32,535 nt of DNA from an uncultured Treponema sp. (lineage in GTDB: Bacteria > Spirochaetota > Spirochaetia > Treponematales > Treponemataceae): positions 1 to 32,535 of the forward strand of contig CAKZZO010000074.1 in the NCBI GenBank assembly GCA_937885175.1, given 5' to 3'. Below the pieces are notes generated by a model, which was not told where the DNA came from, did not search any database, and saw nothing but the letters and a program-made list of their open reading frames with translations. This document shows, piece after piece, positions 9,357 to 16,423 of the stretch. Every line of letters starts with the position of its first letter. Position 1 is the first letter of the stretch. Both the position numbers and the translations under genes were made by a program.

Positions 9357-9689
9357 CTAGACCGAAATCCCAACGGCTTCGCGGATTGCATCTGTCAGAG
9401 ATTTTTTTCCTTTTAAGTGTCCCCCAAGCCCCGGAATTTCCACAATCAACGGATAGTCTGCTTTTTTCTGCCATGCAAGCACTTCTGTTTCCAGCATGCT
9501 GGAGACTTCTTCCGTCAAAATCAACACTTTGGGTCTTTCTGGCAAAGGCAAACTCATTGTTCCACCCTGTCCGGTTACGCGGTTAAAGGCTTCCAATGCC
9601 TCGTCACGATTTAATGCCACCGCGCCGCCCACGCCCACCAGCTTAAAGCCGAGAATAAGTTCCCTTTCGCCAATAACAAAGTATTCCAT
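9357..9689 (-). CDS. atpF: V-type ATP synthase subunit F (rotor stalk)
   Basis: Small Rossmann-like subunit that binds the rotor axle with subunit D. The sequence MEYFVIGERELILGFKLVGV, then VLILTEEVSS and the C-terminal IREAVGISV, fits the family, whose proteins are about 100-110 aa. Start choice: family members begin M-x-YFVIG, which favours ATG 9689. An in-frame ATG at 9698 would add three residues. Neither has a clear ribosome site, so translation may depend on coupling to atpK. Confidence 0.88.
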   Translation of the reverse strand: MEYFVIGERELILGFKLVGVGGAVALNRDEALEAFNRVTGQGGTMSLPLPERPKVLILTEEVSSMLETEVLAWQKKADYPLIVEIPGLGGHLKGKKSLTDAIREAVGISV

Positions 9690-9717
9690 ATGATTCATTT
9701 CATTGCTGTAGAAAGTC

Positions 9718-9739
9718 GCCGTGACGAATCTGCTACGGC
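9718..9739 (-). other. Small hairpin after atpK
   Basis: Inverted repeat GCCGT / ACGGC with a 12-nt loop in the 58-nt gap between the atpK stop and atpF. No T-run follows. It could stabilise the upstream atpK message, since this subunit is needed in many copies. The short stem makes the call weak. Confidence 0.3.
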
Positions 9740-9747
9740 AATCTTGC

Positions 9748-10125
9748 TTACAGAATGATAATCAAAAGGGCCACAAGGAAGCCCCACAAACAGATACCTT
9801 CTGCCAAACCAACGAAGGGCAGTGCCTTTCCGCTCAATTCTGCATTTTCGCTCATTGCACCCATTGCAGCAGAACCAATTTTACCAACAGCCATACCGCC
9901 AGCAATACAAGCCAGACCAACTGCAATAGCCGCCGCGATAAATTTGATGCTTCCTGCATCTGCCTTTGCATTTTCAGCCTGAGCAGGGACATCCTGTGCA
10001 GGTGTGGCAGCCACAACCGCTTCCTGTGCTGAATCCTGCTCCACGGGAGAAGCAGCCTGTGCAAACAAACCTGCAACGCTCACCAAAAGCAATGCAGCAA
10101 CGATACTAAAAACCTTCTTATTCAT
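9748..10125 (-). CDS. atpK: V-type ATP synthase subunit K (membrane rotor ring) with signal-peptide-like leader
   Basis: Ring proteolipid that carries the transported ion. The two transmembrane helices are at residues about 60-88 and 101-125, and the ion-binding carboxylate is probably Glu109 in VGLAEGICLW. Before the helices there is a signal-peptide-like segment (1-24, ending FAQAA) and a 35-residue Ala/Pro/Glu linker. The chain is therefore a single two-helix hairpin with an extended N-terminus, unlike the four-helix K of Enterococcus. No Gln in helix 1 or Ser/Thr directly after the Glu is seen, so a sodium-binding signature is not obvious. The ribosome site GAGGTAA lies 5 nt before the ATG. 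Confidence 0.92.
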   Translation of the reverse strand: MNKKVFSIVAALLLVSVAGLFAQAASPVEQDSAQEAVVAATPAQDVPAQAENAKADAGSIKFIAAAIAVGLACIAGGMAVGKIGSAAMGAMSENAELSGKALPFVGLAEGICLWGFLVALLIIIL

Positions 10126-10138
10126 AGTGTTACCTCAC

Positions 10139-12139
10139 TCAAGATTTATACTCAAACACGAACGGTTTAAATTCGCGTCCAGTTTCATTAAAGAATTTCG
10201 AGAAGAACTCGTAGTATTGCAGACGGACAACCTGAATTGCCACAATCATGCCTTCCAGAACGATGACGATAGCATTTCCAATCACCAGAATCAAAATGCC
10301 TCCAATACCGCCAACCATTTCCGTCATCATGTAGATGATAAAGCCAAGAACCGCATGAGCCAGCGCAAATGCACCTACACGCACAAAACTAATCGAACTT
10401 GAAAGATAGGTTGAAACCAGTTCAATGATTTCCACCACACCGCCGATTATCATTGCACCCAGGCCGTTTTCCAGCACAGGGCGTTCTCCATCTACCAGCC
10501 GCTCAAAGGGTTCGCCAAAGGCAGCAAAGAAAACCAGAAGTCCGATAATGACCCAGTCATATACAGCAGGACTGTGCCCGAATACCGCAATTCTGATGGC
10601 AAATGCCACCACATACCAGAAGAAGCATGCACCCGCCAAGCCCGTTTTTCCAAACAAGGCCTTTCCAAAATGGCGGTGAGAAATATTGTTGATGATGTTG
10701 ATAATCAAGCCAACCGTATTGATGATAAAGCCGATTCCAATCGTTACGCCAAAGATACCAAAAATCATCTTGATATAGTTGGGGCCTGTGGGGCTGAAAT
10801 TTAGAATCGGGCTGCGGGGGTCACCAAAGAGACCTGTTACCCAAAGGGCAAATGGCTCCAGAACGCTTTCCGTCGCAAAGAATTCGCCGGTAAGCAGACC
10901 CATAATCATACTTGAGCAGCCTATGGCCATAAAAATCGGCGCAAACTTATTCCAGCCCCCCACATTCACTACCTTGAATGCCATGAGAAGACCTGCGATA
11001 AAGAAGACAAGTCCCTGCCCCGCATCTCCGAACATAATGCCAAAGAGCAAGGTAAAGAACATGGCCACAAAAGGCGTGGGGTCAATATTGCCGTACAGGG
11101 GAGACCCGTAGCTGAATATCATGCGCTCAAAGGCTCCCACCAGTTTACCGTGCTTCAGCTTGACGGGAACTTTTTCCTCGCCCCGGGCAACGGAAGGCAC
11201 TTCCTTGGGCTGATAGACACGAATGGCAATCCTACCCTCGGTCAGTTTGTCCAAATCATTCATCATCTGATGGCTGTCACTTTCGGGAATCCAGCCGGTG
11301 ATGCGGCAGACCAAAGACGTGGCCTCCAAACCGTTACGCACCGTTTGAATCTGTCCGCCAATGGAGAATTTTGCAAGCAGGGCTTTGAGTACCGCTTCAT
11401 GGGTTGTGGCAAAATTGTGCTTTTCTTCGGCAATCGTCGCCAGCACAGACTCCGCCACCTCCTGCTCTTTTGCAAGAGAAAGCAACACGTCATCTGGAAT
11501 GCCCTTAAAATCCTTGGGGATTTCCATGTTGACAAAGCCGAATTTTTTGAGTTCGTTGTCCAGTGCAAAGCGGGCTTTTTTGGAAGATGCTGCAAGCACA
11601 CGGGATTTGTCCTCGCCAAGGGGAACGATTACCGCACGGCCTTCCAAGTCTGCCTTGATTTCATCCAGCGCATTGGGGTCAATACGGCCGATACGCAGGG
11701 AAAGAAATGAAAGATGATCCAGCTCCGAATAGGGAACCTTTAGGTTTGTAAATGCCCGAGCCTCGCTGTTGGCATCTTTTATGCGCTTTACTTCCTCTGA
11801 CTGCTTGAGTTCCCGTCCATGGATTTCTTCTATATTTGCAATGAGTTTTTTTGCCAGCGCACGGTCATCATCATTGGGGAAGGTAGCCGCGGCCATGTCC
11901 TCCGCAGAAAAATCTTCGCTTAAAAGATAAATGCGCGCCTTCTGCAAATCATTAAAGGTATCGCCATCGGGATTACGGCTTTCACCGTCTTTTGGCTGAG
12001 ATTTTTTTTCAGCACTTGTCGGACGGCCATGCTCCTGAAACTGAAAATTGCCGTTCTTCGCTAAAAATTCCACGACGGAGTTGACATCATCTTTGAGAAC
12101 CATCAGCTCAACAAGCCGCATAGGAGTTGTTCTAGCCAT
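10139..12139 (-). CDS. atpI: V-type ATP synthase subunit I (membrane stator a-subunit)
   Basis: Stator subunit that forms the ion half-channels beside the K ring. Residues 1 to about 345 are a soluble arm with coiled-coil character. Residues about 350-640 hold seven or eight membrane helices, with the typical entry PTPFVAMFFTLLFGIMFGD. The essential arginine is most likely R587 in SFVRVGAFALAHA. Length (666 aa) is normal. Strong ribosome site GGAGG is 5-6 nt before the ATG at 12139. It is 13 nt upstream of atpK. Confidence 0.95.
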   Translation of the reverse strand: MARTTPMRLVELMVLKDDVNSVVEFLAKNGNFQFQEHGRPTSAEKKSQPKDGESRNPDGDTFNDLQKARIYLLSEDFSAEDMAAATFPNDDDRALAKKLIANIEEIHGRELKQSEEVKRIKDANSEARAFTNLKVPYSELDHLSFLSLRIGRIDPNALDEIKADLEGRAVIVPLGEDKSRVLAASSKKARFALDNELKKFGFVNMEIPKDFKGIPDDVLLSLAKEQEVAESVLATIAEEKHNFATTHEAVLKALLAKFSIGGQIQTVRNGLEATSLVCRITGWIPESDSHQMMNDLDKLTEGRIAIRVYQPKEVPSVARGEEKVPVKLKHGKLVGAFERMIFSYGSPLYGNIDPTPFVAMFFTLLFGIMFGDAGQGLVFFIAGLLMAFKVVNVGGWNKFAPIFMAIGCSSMIMGLLTGEFFATESVLEPFALWVTGLFGDPRSPILNFSPTGPNYIKMIFGIFGVTIGIGFIINTVGLIINIINNISHRHFGKALFGKTGLAGACFFWYVVAFAIRIAVFGHSPAVYDWVIIGLLVFFAAFGEPFERLVDGERPVLENGLGAMIIGGVVEIIELVSTYLSSSISFVRVGAFALAHAVLGFIIYMMTEMVGGIGGILILVIGNAIVIVLEGMIVAIQVVRLQYYEFFSKFFNETGREFKPFVFEYKS

Positions 12140-12156
12140 ACATTACCTCCACAATC

Positions 12157-13206
12157 TCATTTTGCCGATGACACAGACGCGCCGGCAGCGGTCAGAACTT
12201 CATCCGCATCCACATTCATGCGCAAGCCTTCCGCAACAGAACGGATATAGCCCAGTTCATTCTGCTTAATCTTAAACCATGAAAAAAGCACCATTGCCGT
12301 GTCAGGATTTTTATGAAAGGCTCGCAAAGCCTGCTGATTCAGGTCACGACGCATCATATTTTCCACCCAGCAAGGGTCAATTTCCCAAACGACACCATCT
12401 TCATGGGGATTTAAAAAGTCGGCATACTTCCATCCGCTCCAGGCATCCCATGAATCGCTTTCCTTATCCAAAATCGCAAGAGCATCCCGCGCAAATAAAT
12501 CTGTTTTTCCAGCAGTCCGCCGCTTTGCGGTATCTTCCACAGTCCTTTCATAGAAAAGCATGTCGGCAATTCTATCGGCATCATACTTATAGAATACTTT
12601 AAGACGCAGCGCCCACATAATGTTCTGATACACAACTTCACGGCGGACAAAATCAAGCACCAGTTCACGCTCCGCAAGGGGTACTTTTTTTGCAGAGTTC
12701 CACAAGTGGGCGATATACTGCATGTCCAGTTTTTGGTCAATTGCCTGCTGCTCAGAACTTTTTGGCGGCTTATTATACCACGAAACCGAAGAATTTGCAG
12801 TCATAGCCGCAAGGTCAGGCCAATATTTGTAGCCAATGCGGGAATAGGAACCGATATCCACCAGTTCTGGCATGACGGACTCCTTGTAGCAGAGTGCCGC
12901 CCCAATTTCTTTTATATTCTCATAGTCATAGGAACGCAAAAGCGTGATAAGCACTTCGTCCGGATCGGAATAACTTTCCAAAAGCCCGATATACTGACTG
13001 ACAAATGCCCGCTGAGCCTTTGTTTCAATGAATTTTGCAAGCATGGGCTCAGTAATAGCCGGCACTTCATCATCAAAAAGCAGTCCATACAGTTCACGCA
13101 AGGATTTTACCGAAAACAACTTTTCAGCGCGTGAACCGACAAAAGATTTTGCAAGCATACCGCTTGCTTTTGCGTAGACATAAGCACTTGCTGCAGAACG
13201 ATCCAT
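12157..13206 (-). CDS. atpC: V-type ATP synthase subunit C (AC39/d-type rotor socket)
   Basis: All-helical funnel-shaped subunit that sits on the K ring and receives the D/F axle. The 349-residue protein has the family's N-terminal pattern (SAYVYAKASGMLAKSFVG) and repeated helical bundle (YDYENIKEIGAAL, FVRREVVYQNIMWALRLKVF). It is placed between the stalk subunit and atpI, as in Thermus- and Enterococcus-type operons. It is more divergent than A, B or D, so the call rests on both sequence and position. Confidence 0.9.
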   Translation of the reverse strand: MDRSAASAYVYAKASGMLAKSFVGSRAEKLFSVKSLRELYGLLFDDEVPAITEPMLAKFIETKAQRAFVSQYIGLLESYSDPDEVLITLLRSYDYENIKEIGAALCYKESVMPELVDIGSYSRIGYKYWPDLAAMTANSSVSWYNKPPKSSEQQAIDQKLDMQYIAHLWNSAKKVPLAERELVLDFVRREVVYQNIMWALRLKVFYKYDADRIADMLFYERTVEDTAKRRTAGKTDLFARDALAILDKESDSWDAWSGWKYADFLNPHEDGVVWEIDPCWVENMMRRDLNQQALRAFHKNPDTAMVLFSWFKIKQNELGYIRSVAEGLRMNVDADEVLTAAGASVSSAK

Positions 13207-13217
13207 AGGACACCGCC

Positions 13218-13529
13218 TCAGCTTGCAAAAAGAACTTTATCAAGCAATTTGTTAAAGGAAGGAATATCTTTTGACGCAGAAGATACGCGTTCTTTATAAG
13301 CGGCTACATCCGCGTCATATTTCTGCACAATGGCAGAAGTCTCTGAGGCAAGCCGCTTTTCTTCATCGGCGACAATGGCATCGTACTGCGCCTTAAAATT
13401 CTGTTCCGCCTGCGTCCTTGCCGCAGAAATACGTTTATCTGCTTCTTCCTGCGCCTGTGTAAGCACCGCAGAAGCAGAACGTTCTATATCGAGAAGATGA
13501 CCAATGATATCAGCTTCTTGCTCAGCCAT
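13218..13529 (-). CDS. V-type ATP synthase subunit G/H (peripheral stalk coiled coil)
   Basis: A 103-residue, highly charged, Ala-rich helical protein (AVLTQAQEEADKRISAARTQ) matching the G/H peripheral-stalk partner of subunit E. It is the first ATPase gene of the operon. A good ribosome site (TAGGTGAG) lies 4-6 nt before the ATG, and secG ends 19 nt upstream with no terminator between. Low-complexity coiled coils are weak homology evidence alone; operon position makes the call strong. Confidence 0.85.
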   Translation of the reverse strand: MAEQEADIIGHLLDIERSASAVLTQAQEEADKRISAARTQAEQNFKAQYDAIVADEEKRLASETSAIVQKYDADVAAYKERVSSASKDIPSFNKLLDKVLFAS

Positions 13530-13548
13530 GTATACTCACCTACAAAAA

Positions 13549-13947
13549 TTAGTTTGCAGCACTCTCTGATGTTTTTTCTGCAGCAGGTTCTGCATCTTTC
13601 CACCACTCTCCTGCGGTTTCAGTTGCAGCGGCTTCTGCACCTTCTGCTTTTTCAGCAGTTGCTTCAACAGTCTGGCTTTCAGCAGCAACAGCGGCCATAT
13701 CTGCACCTGCGTCTCTCTTCTTGTTCAACAAAGCGATAAAGAATGTTGCGACAAAGAACAAAACAACCAGAACAGCCGTTGTCTTTGTAAGCACTGAAGC
13801 GGAATGTGAACCAAAAGCAGCAGAGTTTCCGCCGCCCAAAAGACCGCCCATGCCACTGTTGTCCTGATCCTGTACCAAAACCAAGAGAATAGCAAGAATA
13901 CAGATGATTACAAACGCAACCAAAAGAATAACGCTAATTGCACCCAT
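13549..13947 (-). CDS. secG: Preprotein translocase subunit SecG
   Basis: Accessory subunit of the SecYEG protein-export channel in the inner membrane. Two membrane helices are visible (residues about 4-24 and 55-73), separated by the conserved loop with GGGNSAAFGS and followed by SVLTKTTAVL. A C-terminal tail of about 50 residues rich in Ala, Glu and Thr is cytoplasmic or disordered and is not part of the core family. It is the first gene behind a strong promoter and is followed within 19 nt by the ATPase genes, so the two are probably co-transcribed. The ribosome site GGAG is 8 nt before the ATG. Confidence 0.93.
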   Translation of the reverse strand: MGAISVILLVAFVIICILAILLVLVQDQDNSGMGGLLGGGNSAAFGSHSASVLTKTTAVLVVLFFVATFFIALLNKKRDAGADMAAVAAESQTVEATAEKAEGAEAAATETAGEWWKDAEPAAEKTSESAAN

Positions 13948-13987
13948 TTTTATTACTCCAAAAACGATATCGTATATAAGTTCTAAT

Positions 13988-14016
13988 AGTGTACTGAAAA
14001 GATGCTGTTAGGTCAA
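13988..14016 (-). promoter_or_regulatory. Sigma70-type promoter for secG and the ATPase operon
   Basis: -35 TTGACC (14011-14016), 17-bp spacer, -10 TACACT (13988-13993). Predicted start is near 13981, giving a leader of about 34 nt with GGAG before the secG ATG. It lies directly downstream of the lipoprotein terminator. Confidence 0.75.
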
Positions 14017-14023
14017 GGACTCG

Positions 14024-14050
14024 AAAAACGGTGCGGACTTGCCGCACCGT
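14024..14050 (-). terminator. Rho-independent terminator of the lipoprotein gene
   Basis: Perfect 9-bp GC-rich stem ACGGTGCGG / CCGCACCGT with a 5-nt loop, followed on the minus strand by TTTT. It sits 21 nt after the lipoprotein stop codon and just before the secG promoter. Confidence 0.88.
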
Positions 14051-14071
14051 AAGTGTTAGCAGAAACGATGT

Positions 14072-15004
14072 TTATTCAGCGTCCTCGATAACCTCAGAGG
14101 CTGCATATGTATCTTGATATTTCACATATCCTTTCATAATTTTGCCCTGATATGCGCTGCCATAACGAGCGGCTTTAGCCTGCTTAATCTCTGATGAATA
14201 ACCTGTCTGGTCGCTAGTAATTTCAATAGTTTCCGCAGGGGTAGACGAAGCGGTTGGAGTGTCAGCACCAAGATAGATATCAACAATAAATTTGCCTGTA
14301 TCCGCAGCTGTTGCATACTTTGCTTTCTGGAGTCCATATTTTGTATTTGCAGGATAGATATCTGCCCATACATAAATTGTACCAGAAGCATCAGTCGTCT
14401 TCTCTTTTTCAATAGCAGCAGTTCCTAGAGATTTTGCAACACCTCCAGCAGGTCCAACAGTTCCATTCACGATTACCTGCTCAGAAGCACTCGATGAAGC
14501 AAGACCAGTAGCATCATCCGCTACGATGACATCATTGCCTGATGCATCGCGGGCTCCAAAATTTGCTTCATTCACGCTCGTTACATTATAAAATTTTGAA
14601 ATATAATAACCGAGCGTTCCGTTATAATTTGTAAATCCAATAATAAAGAAATTAATAGCATCGGTCAAAGTCTCAGAACCTGAAACTAAATCACCGGCAT
14701 TGTCAGCAGAAATTTTTGTCTTGTCGGATGCATCCGCAGATTTTTTCAAATCCCAAATCACACCAACAACACCGTCCGCAGATGTAGCTGTCTGTTCACG
14801 CAATTCAATGCGAGCAAGCGTTCCCAAGTGTTTCAGACTTGTTGAAGAATAGGCACGTTTTGTCGTTGTTCCCGTAGAATTATCAACGACAATATCGCTA
14901 CCAGAAATAGAGCCATCCTCATCCTCTTCCAATTTACATCCCGCGAATCCGAAGACCAAGCCCAACACCATTGCTCCTAAGAGCCATTTTTTTGAAAGTT
15001 CCAT
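14072..15004 (-). CDS. Lipoprotein of unknown function
   Basis: A 310-residue secreted lipoprotein. The signal sequence (MELSKKWLLGAMVLGLVFG) ends in the lipobox FAGC with lipidation Cys at residue 23; Phe at -3 is tolerated in spirochaetes. The mature part is rich in Ala, Ser, Thr and Asp and probably mainly beta-strand, with aromatic patches such as FFIIGFTNYNGTLGYYI. I recognise no domain. The ribosome site GAGAGG is 5 nt before the ATG. The gene is monocistronic, with its own terminator, and lies behind a long structured leader (see 15005-15360). It may be a surface or periplasmic adhesin or sensor, but nothing in the sequence proves this. Confidence 0.82.
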   Translation of the reverse strand: MELSKKWLLGAMVLGLVFGFAGCKLEEDEDGSISGSDIVVDNSTGTTTKRAYSSTSLKHLGTLARIELREQTATSADGVVGVIWDLKKSADASDKTKISADNAGDLVSGSETLTDAINFFIIGFTNYNGTLGYYISKFYNVTSVNEANFGARDASGNDVIVADDATGLASSSASEQVIVNGTVGPAGGVAKSLGTAAIEKEKTTDASGTIYVWADIYPANTKYGLQKAKYATAADTGKFIVDIYLGADTPTASSTPAETIEITSDQTGYSSEIKQAKAARYGSAYQGKIMKGYVKYQDTYAASEVIEDAE

Positions 15005-15101
15005 GTAAACCTCTCAAAATACTGTGCGCCGTTTGATTTTGGCGTATGCCAGCAGCGCACTTTTATAAGAACTGCGTTTCCAGCGCAATCTTATGCGTAC
15101 T

Positions 15102-15212
15102 CATGAGGCTATAGGTTGAAAGAGAAAAAAAACAGTCGTGACAAAATATATGCGTGAAAAGACACTGCTCCACCCTGCCGCACTCCGCCGTTTCCCACAA
15201 CCTATAGCCATG
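15102..15212. repeat. Long-range inverted repeat in the lipoprotein leader
   Basis: Twelve-base perfect inverted repeat GGCTATAGGTTG (15107-15118) and CAACCTATAGCC (15198-15209). It extends by four more base pairs (CATG) with one bulged base. The spacer is 79 nt. Confidence 0.75.
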
Positions 15213-15223
15213 CAGAAACGGCA

Positions 15224-15280
15224 CTATCCTGCTACAGGACATGCCTCTTTCCACGCCAAAACTGCCTTTGGCATGAACAT
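15224..15280 (-). CDS. Possible 18-residue leader peptide
   Basis: Short ORF MFMPKAVLAWKEACPVAG with GGAGG (15289-15293) 8 nt before its ATG, the strongest ribosome site in this interval. It ends at TAG two bases before the local hairpin, a typical geometry for a leader peptide controlling RNA folding. It has no repeated amino acid that would point to a specific amino-acid operon. Coding is plausible but unproven; it could also be the remnant of a larger decayed gene. Confidence 0.4.
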   Translation of the reverse strand: MFMPKAVLAWKEACPVAG

Positions 15281-15331
15281 AATAAAATCCTCCATGTGAT
15301 CTGATTTTGCAGACCGAATTTTATCATGTCT

Positions 15332-15360
15332 ATTTTAGCGTAAAAAGGAGCGCGTAACAA
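15332..15360 (-). promoter_or_regulatory. Putative promoter of the lipoprotein leader
   Basis: -35 TTGTTA (15355-15360), 17-bp spacer, -10 TAAAAT (15332-15337). A transcript would start near 15325, giving a leader of about 320 nt. A weaker alternative closer to the gene (TTGCGC with TATAAA, 15-bp spacing, near 15064-15090) would skip the leader. Confidence 0.5.
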
Positions 15361-15412
15361 GGGGAATTTTTGCTTTTTTAGGAAAGTCACATTTTAAGGC
15401 TGGCTCTGTTGG

Positions 15413-15862
15413 CTACGAAAGCTTTCCCAGAAGCGCAGTGCAACCTGCCATCAGGTCTTGATAGGTTTCTTCAAAATTACCAGTGTACCAGGGATCCGCT
15501 ACATCACGGGAAAGCCCGCAATATTCCAGCAGTTTACGAATTTTTCCCTCGCCATCCCCGCTAAAAAGATACTGCATGTCCTCGATATTTTCTTCATCCA
15601 TGCAGATAATCAGGTCATAGTCGCTATAGTCTGCGCGAGTAGCAAGGCGGGCGTAATGCTCCGTAAAGGGGATGTTGTAATGGCGCAGAATCTGACGAGT
15701 TCCCCGATGCATGCCGCACCCGATTGCATCCCGCTGAGCCGCCGCAGAGTCAATAACAAAGTCGGCATCGCGCCCTGCCTGATGCACAAGGTGCTTCATA
15801 ATCATTTCTGCCATAGGAGAGCGACAGATATTTCCGTGACAAACAAAAAGTATTTTGTGCAT
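15413..15862 (-). CDS. Low-molecular-weight protein tyrosine phosphatase
   Basis: Cytoplasmic phosphatase that removes phosphate from tyrosine via a cysteinyl-phosphate intermediate. The P-loop is C8-HGNIC-R14-S at the N-terminus, and the general acid is Asp123 in DPWY, both in canonical positions. The 149-residue length is standard. It begins 3 nt after the YafQ-type toxin stop with no clear ribosome site of its own, so it is probably coupled to the toxin-antitoxin transcript. Arsenate reductases share the fold, but the DPWY loop and lack of the extra arsenate-reductase cysteines favour a phosphatase. Confidence 0.92.
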   Translation of the reverse strand: MHKILFVCHGNICRSPMAEMIMKHLVHQAGRDADFVIDSAAAQRDAIGCGMHRGTRQILRHYNIPFTEHYARLATRADYSDYDLIICMDEENIEDMQYLFSGDGEGKIRKLLEYCGLSRDVADPWYTGNFEETYQDLMAGCTALLGKLS

Positions 15863-15865
15863 AGT

Positions 15866-16138
15866 CTAAAATAATTCACTGTGCGAGGCAATTCTGAAAG
15901 CGGTTAGAATCAAAATATTCTTGTCCAACTCGTAGATAAGCAGCAAATCAGGCTTTACGTGACAATCACGCAAGCCCTTCAATCTGCCTTTTAGAGGATG
16001 GTCTTTATGCTTTGGCTCAAGTTTCTGCCCCGCAAGCAACTTGTCAATAACTGCATCAACCAGTACTTTATCATCAGCGCACAATTTACCGTAATCACGG
16101 TCAAAACTCGTCGTGGTCGCTAACTTATACGCCGCCAT
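15866..16138 (-). CDS. YafQ-type mRNA interferase toxin (RelE superfamily)
   Basis: Ribosome-dependent endoribonuclease toxin of a type II toxin-antitoxin pair. The 90-residue protein carries the full YafQ pattern: VDAVIDKLLAGQKL, KHKDHPLKG with His47, GLRDCHVKPDLLLIY with His60 and Asp64, and the C-terminal FRIASHSELF with Arg82 and His86. These correspond to the catalytic His, His, Asp and His of E. coli YafQ, so the toxin looks active. It overlaps the antitoxin by 14 nt, which couples its translation to the antitoxin. Confidence 0.93.
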   Translation of the reverse strand: MAAYKLATTTSFDRDYGKLCADDKVLVDAVIDKLLAGQKLEPKHKDHPLKGRLKGLRDCHVKPDLLLIYELDKNILILTAFRIASHSELF

Positions 16139-16349
16139 GTGCCGCCCTGTACTCCGCCATAGAAGCGTATGTCCTCAGATTTCCTATCGCAAACTGTTGT
16201 TTTATCTCCGCACGCTCTGCGAGCAGTTGGTCTACGAACTCATCTTTTTTTTGAATCTTGACCCTCGATTGTGGCGACAGTTTTATGACGCTTTTTATTG
16301 CGTTCAGCAACGAGTCGTCAGCATTTTCAATCGTCATACTTACGGTCAT
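16125..16349 (-). CDS. Antitoxin of the YafQ-type pair
   Basis: A 74-residue protein directly upstream of and overlapping the toxin, the standard order for relB/dinJ-type antitoxins. The N-terminal strand MTVSMTIENADDSLLNAIKS is followed by a short helix, and the charged C-terminus (DEFVDQLLAERAEIKQQF) would wrap the toxin. It lacks an obvious DinJ ribbon-helix-helix signature; the N-terminus resembles a family of RelE-linked antitoxins of the form (I/L)xAIKSVIKLSP. Start ATG 16349 has GAGG 5 nt upstream; an upstream GTG at 16355 is less likely. It probably represses its own promoter. Confidence 0.85.
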   Translation of the reverse strand: MTVSMTIENADDSLLNAIKSVIKLSPQSRVKIQKKDEFVDQLLAERAEIKQQFAIGNLRTYASMAEYRAAHGGV

Positions 16350-16365
16350 ATACACCTCTTTCTAT

Positions 16366-16394
16366 ATGCTATCACATCTCTGGGTAAAAGGCAA
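16366..16394 (-). promoter_or_regulatory. Promoter of the toxin-antitoxin operon
   Basis: -35 TTGCCT (16389-16394), 17-bp spacer, -10 TAGCAT (16366-16371). The start is predicted near 16359, leaving a leader of about 10 nt that still holds the GAGG ribosome site. It lies back to back with the DUF763 promoter. Confidence 0.6.
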
Positions 16395-16414
16395 GGTTAT
16401 TTTCTTGCTTTTTG

Positions 16415-16420
16415 TATAGT
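16415..16420 (+). promoter_or_regulatory. Putative -10 element of the DUF763 gene
   Basis: TATAGT at 16415-16420, three bases before ATG 16424 and 18 before ATG 16439. No good -35 is visible (AAGGTT or similar at 16-17 bp). No ribosome site follows, so the message is leaderless or nearly so. Confidence 0.35.
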
Positions 16421-16423
16421 ATT

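Larger units (their letters stand above)
15005..15331 (-). other. Structured 5' leader of the lipoprotein gene
   Basis: This region has no gene of normal size. On the minus strand it holds, in order: a short ORF with a strong ribosome site (15280-15224); a hairpin GCCGTTTC / GAAACGGC (15222-15215 with 15194-15187) whose 20-nt loop contains GGCTATAGGTTG; a run of eight T (15132-15125) after a weak stem; the exact complement CAACCTATAGCC (15118-15107); and a second 9-bp complementary pair TTTTGGCGT / ACGCCAAAA (15261-15253 with 15045-15037). The pairings overlap and could be alternatives or a pseudoknot. Attenuation or riboswitch-like control is inferred. Confidence 0.5.

Noticed and set aside
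15063..15254. A 63-codon minus-strand frame from a GTG.
   Set aside because: It has no ribosome site, is Cys-rich with no family match, and spans the inverted repeats of the leader. It could be part of a decayed gene, but the structured-leader reading explains the region better.
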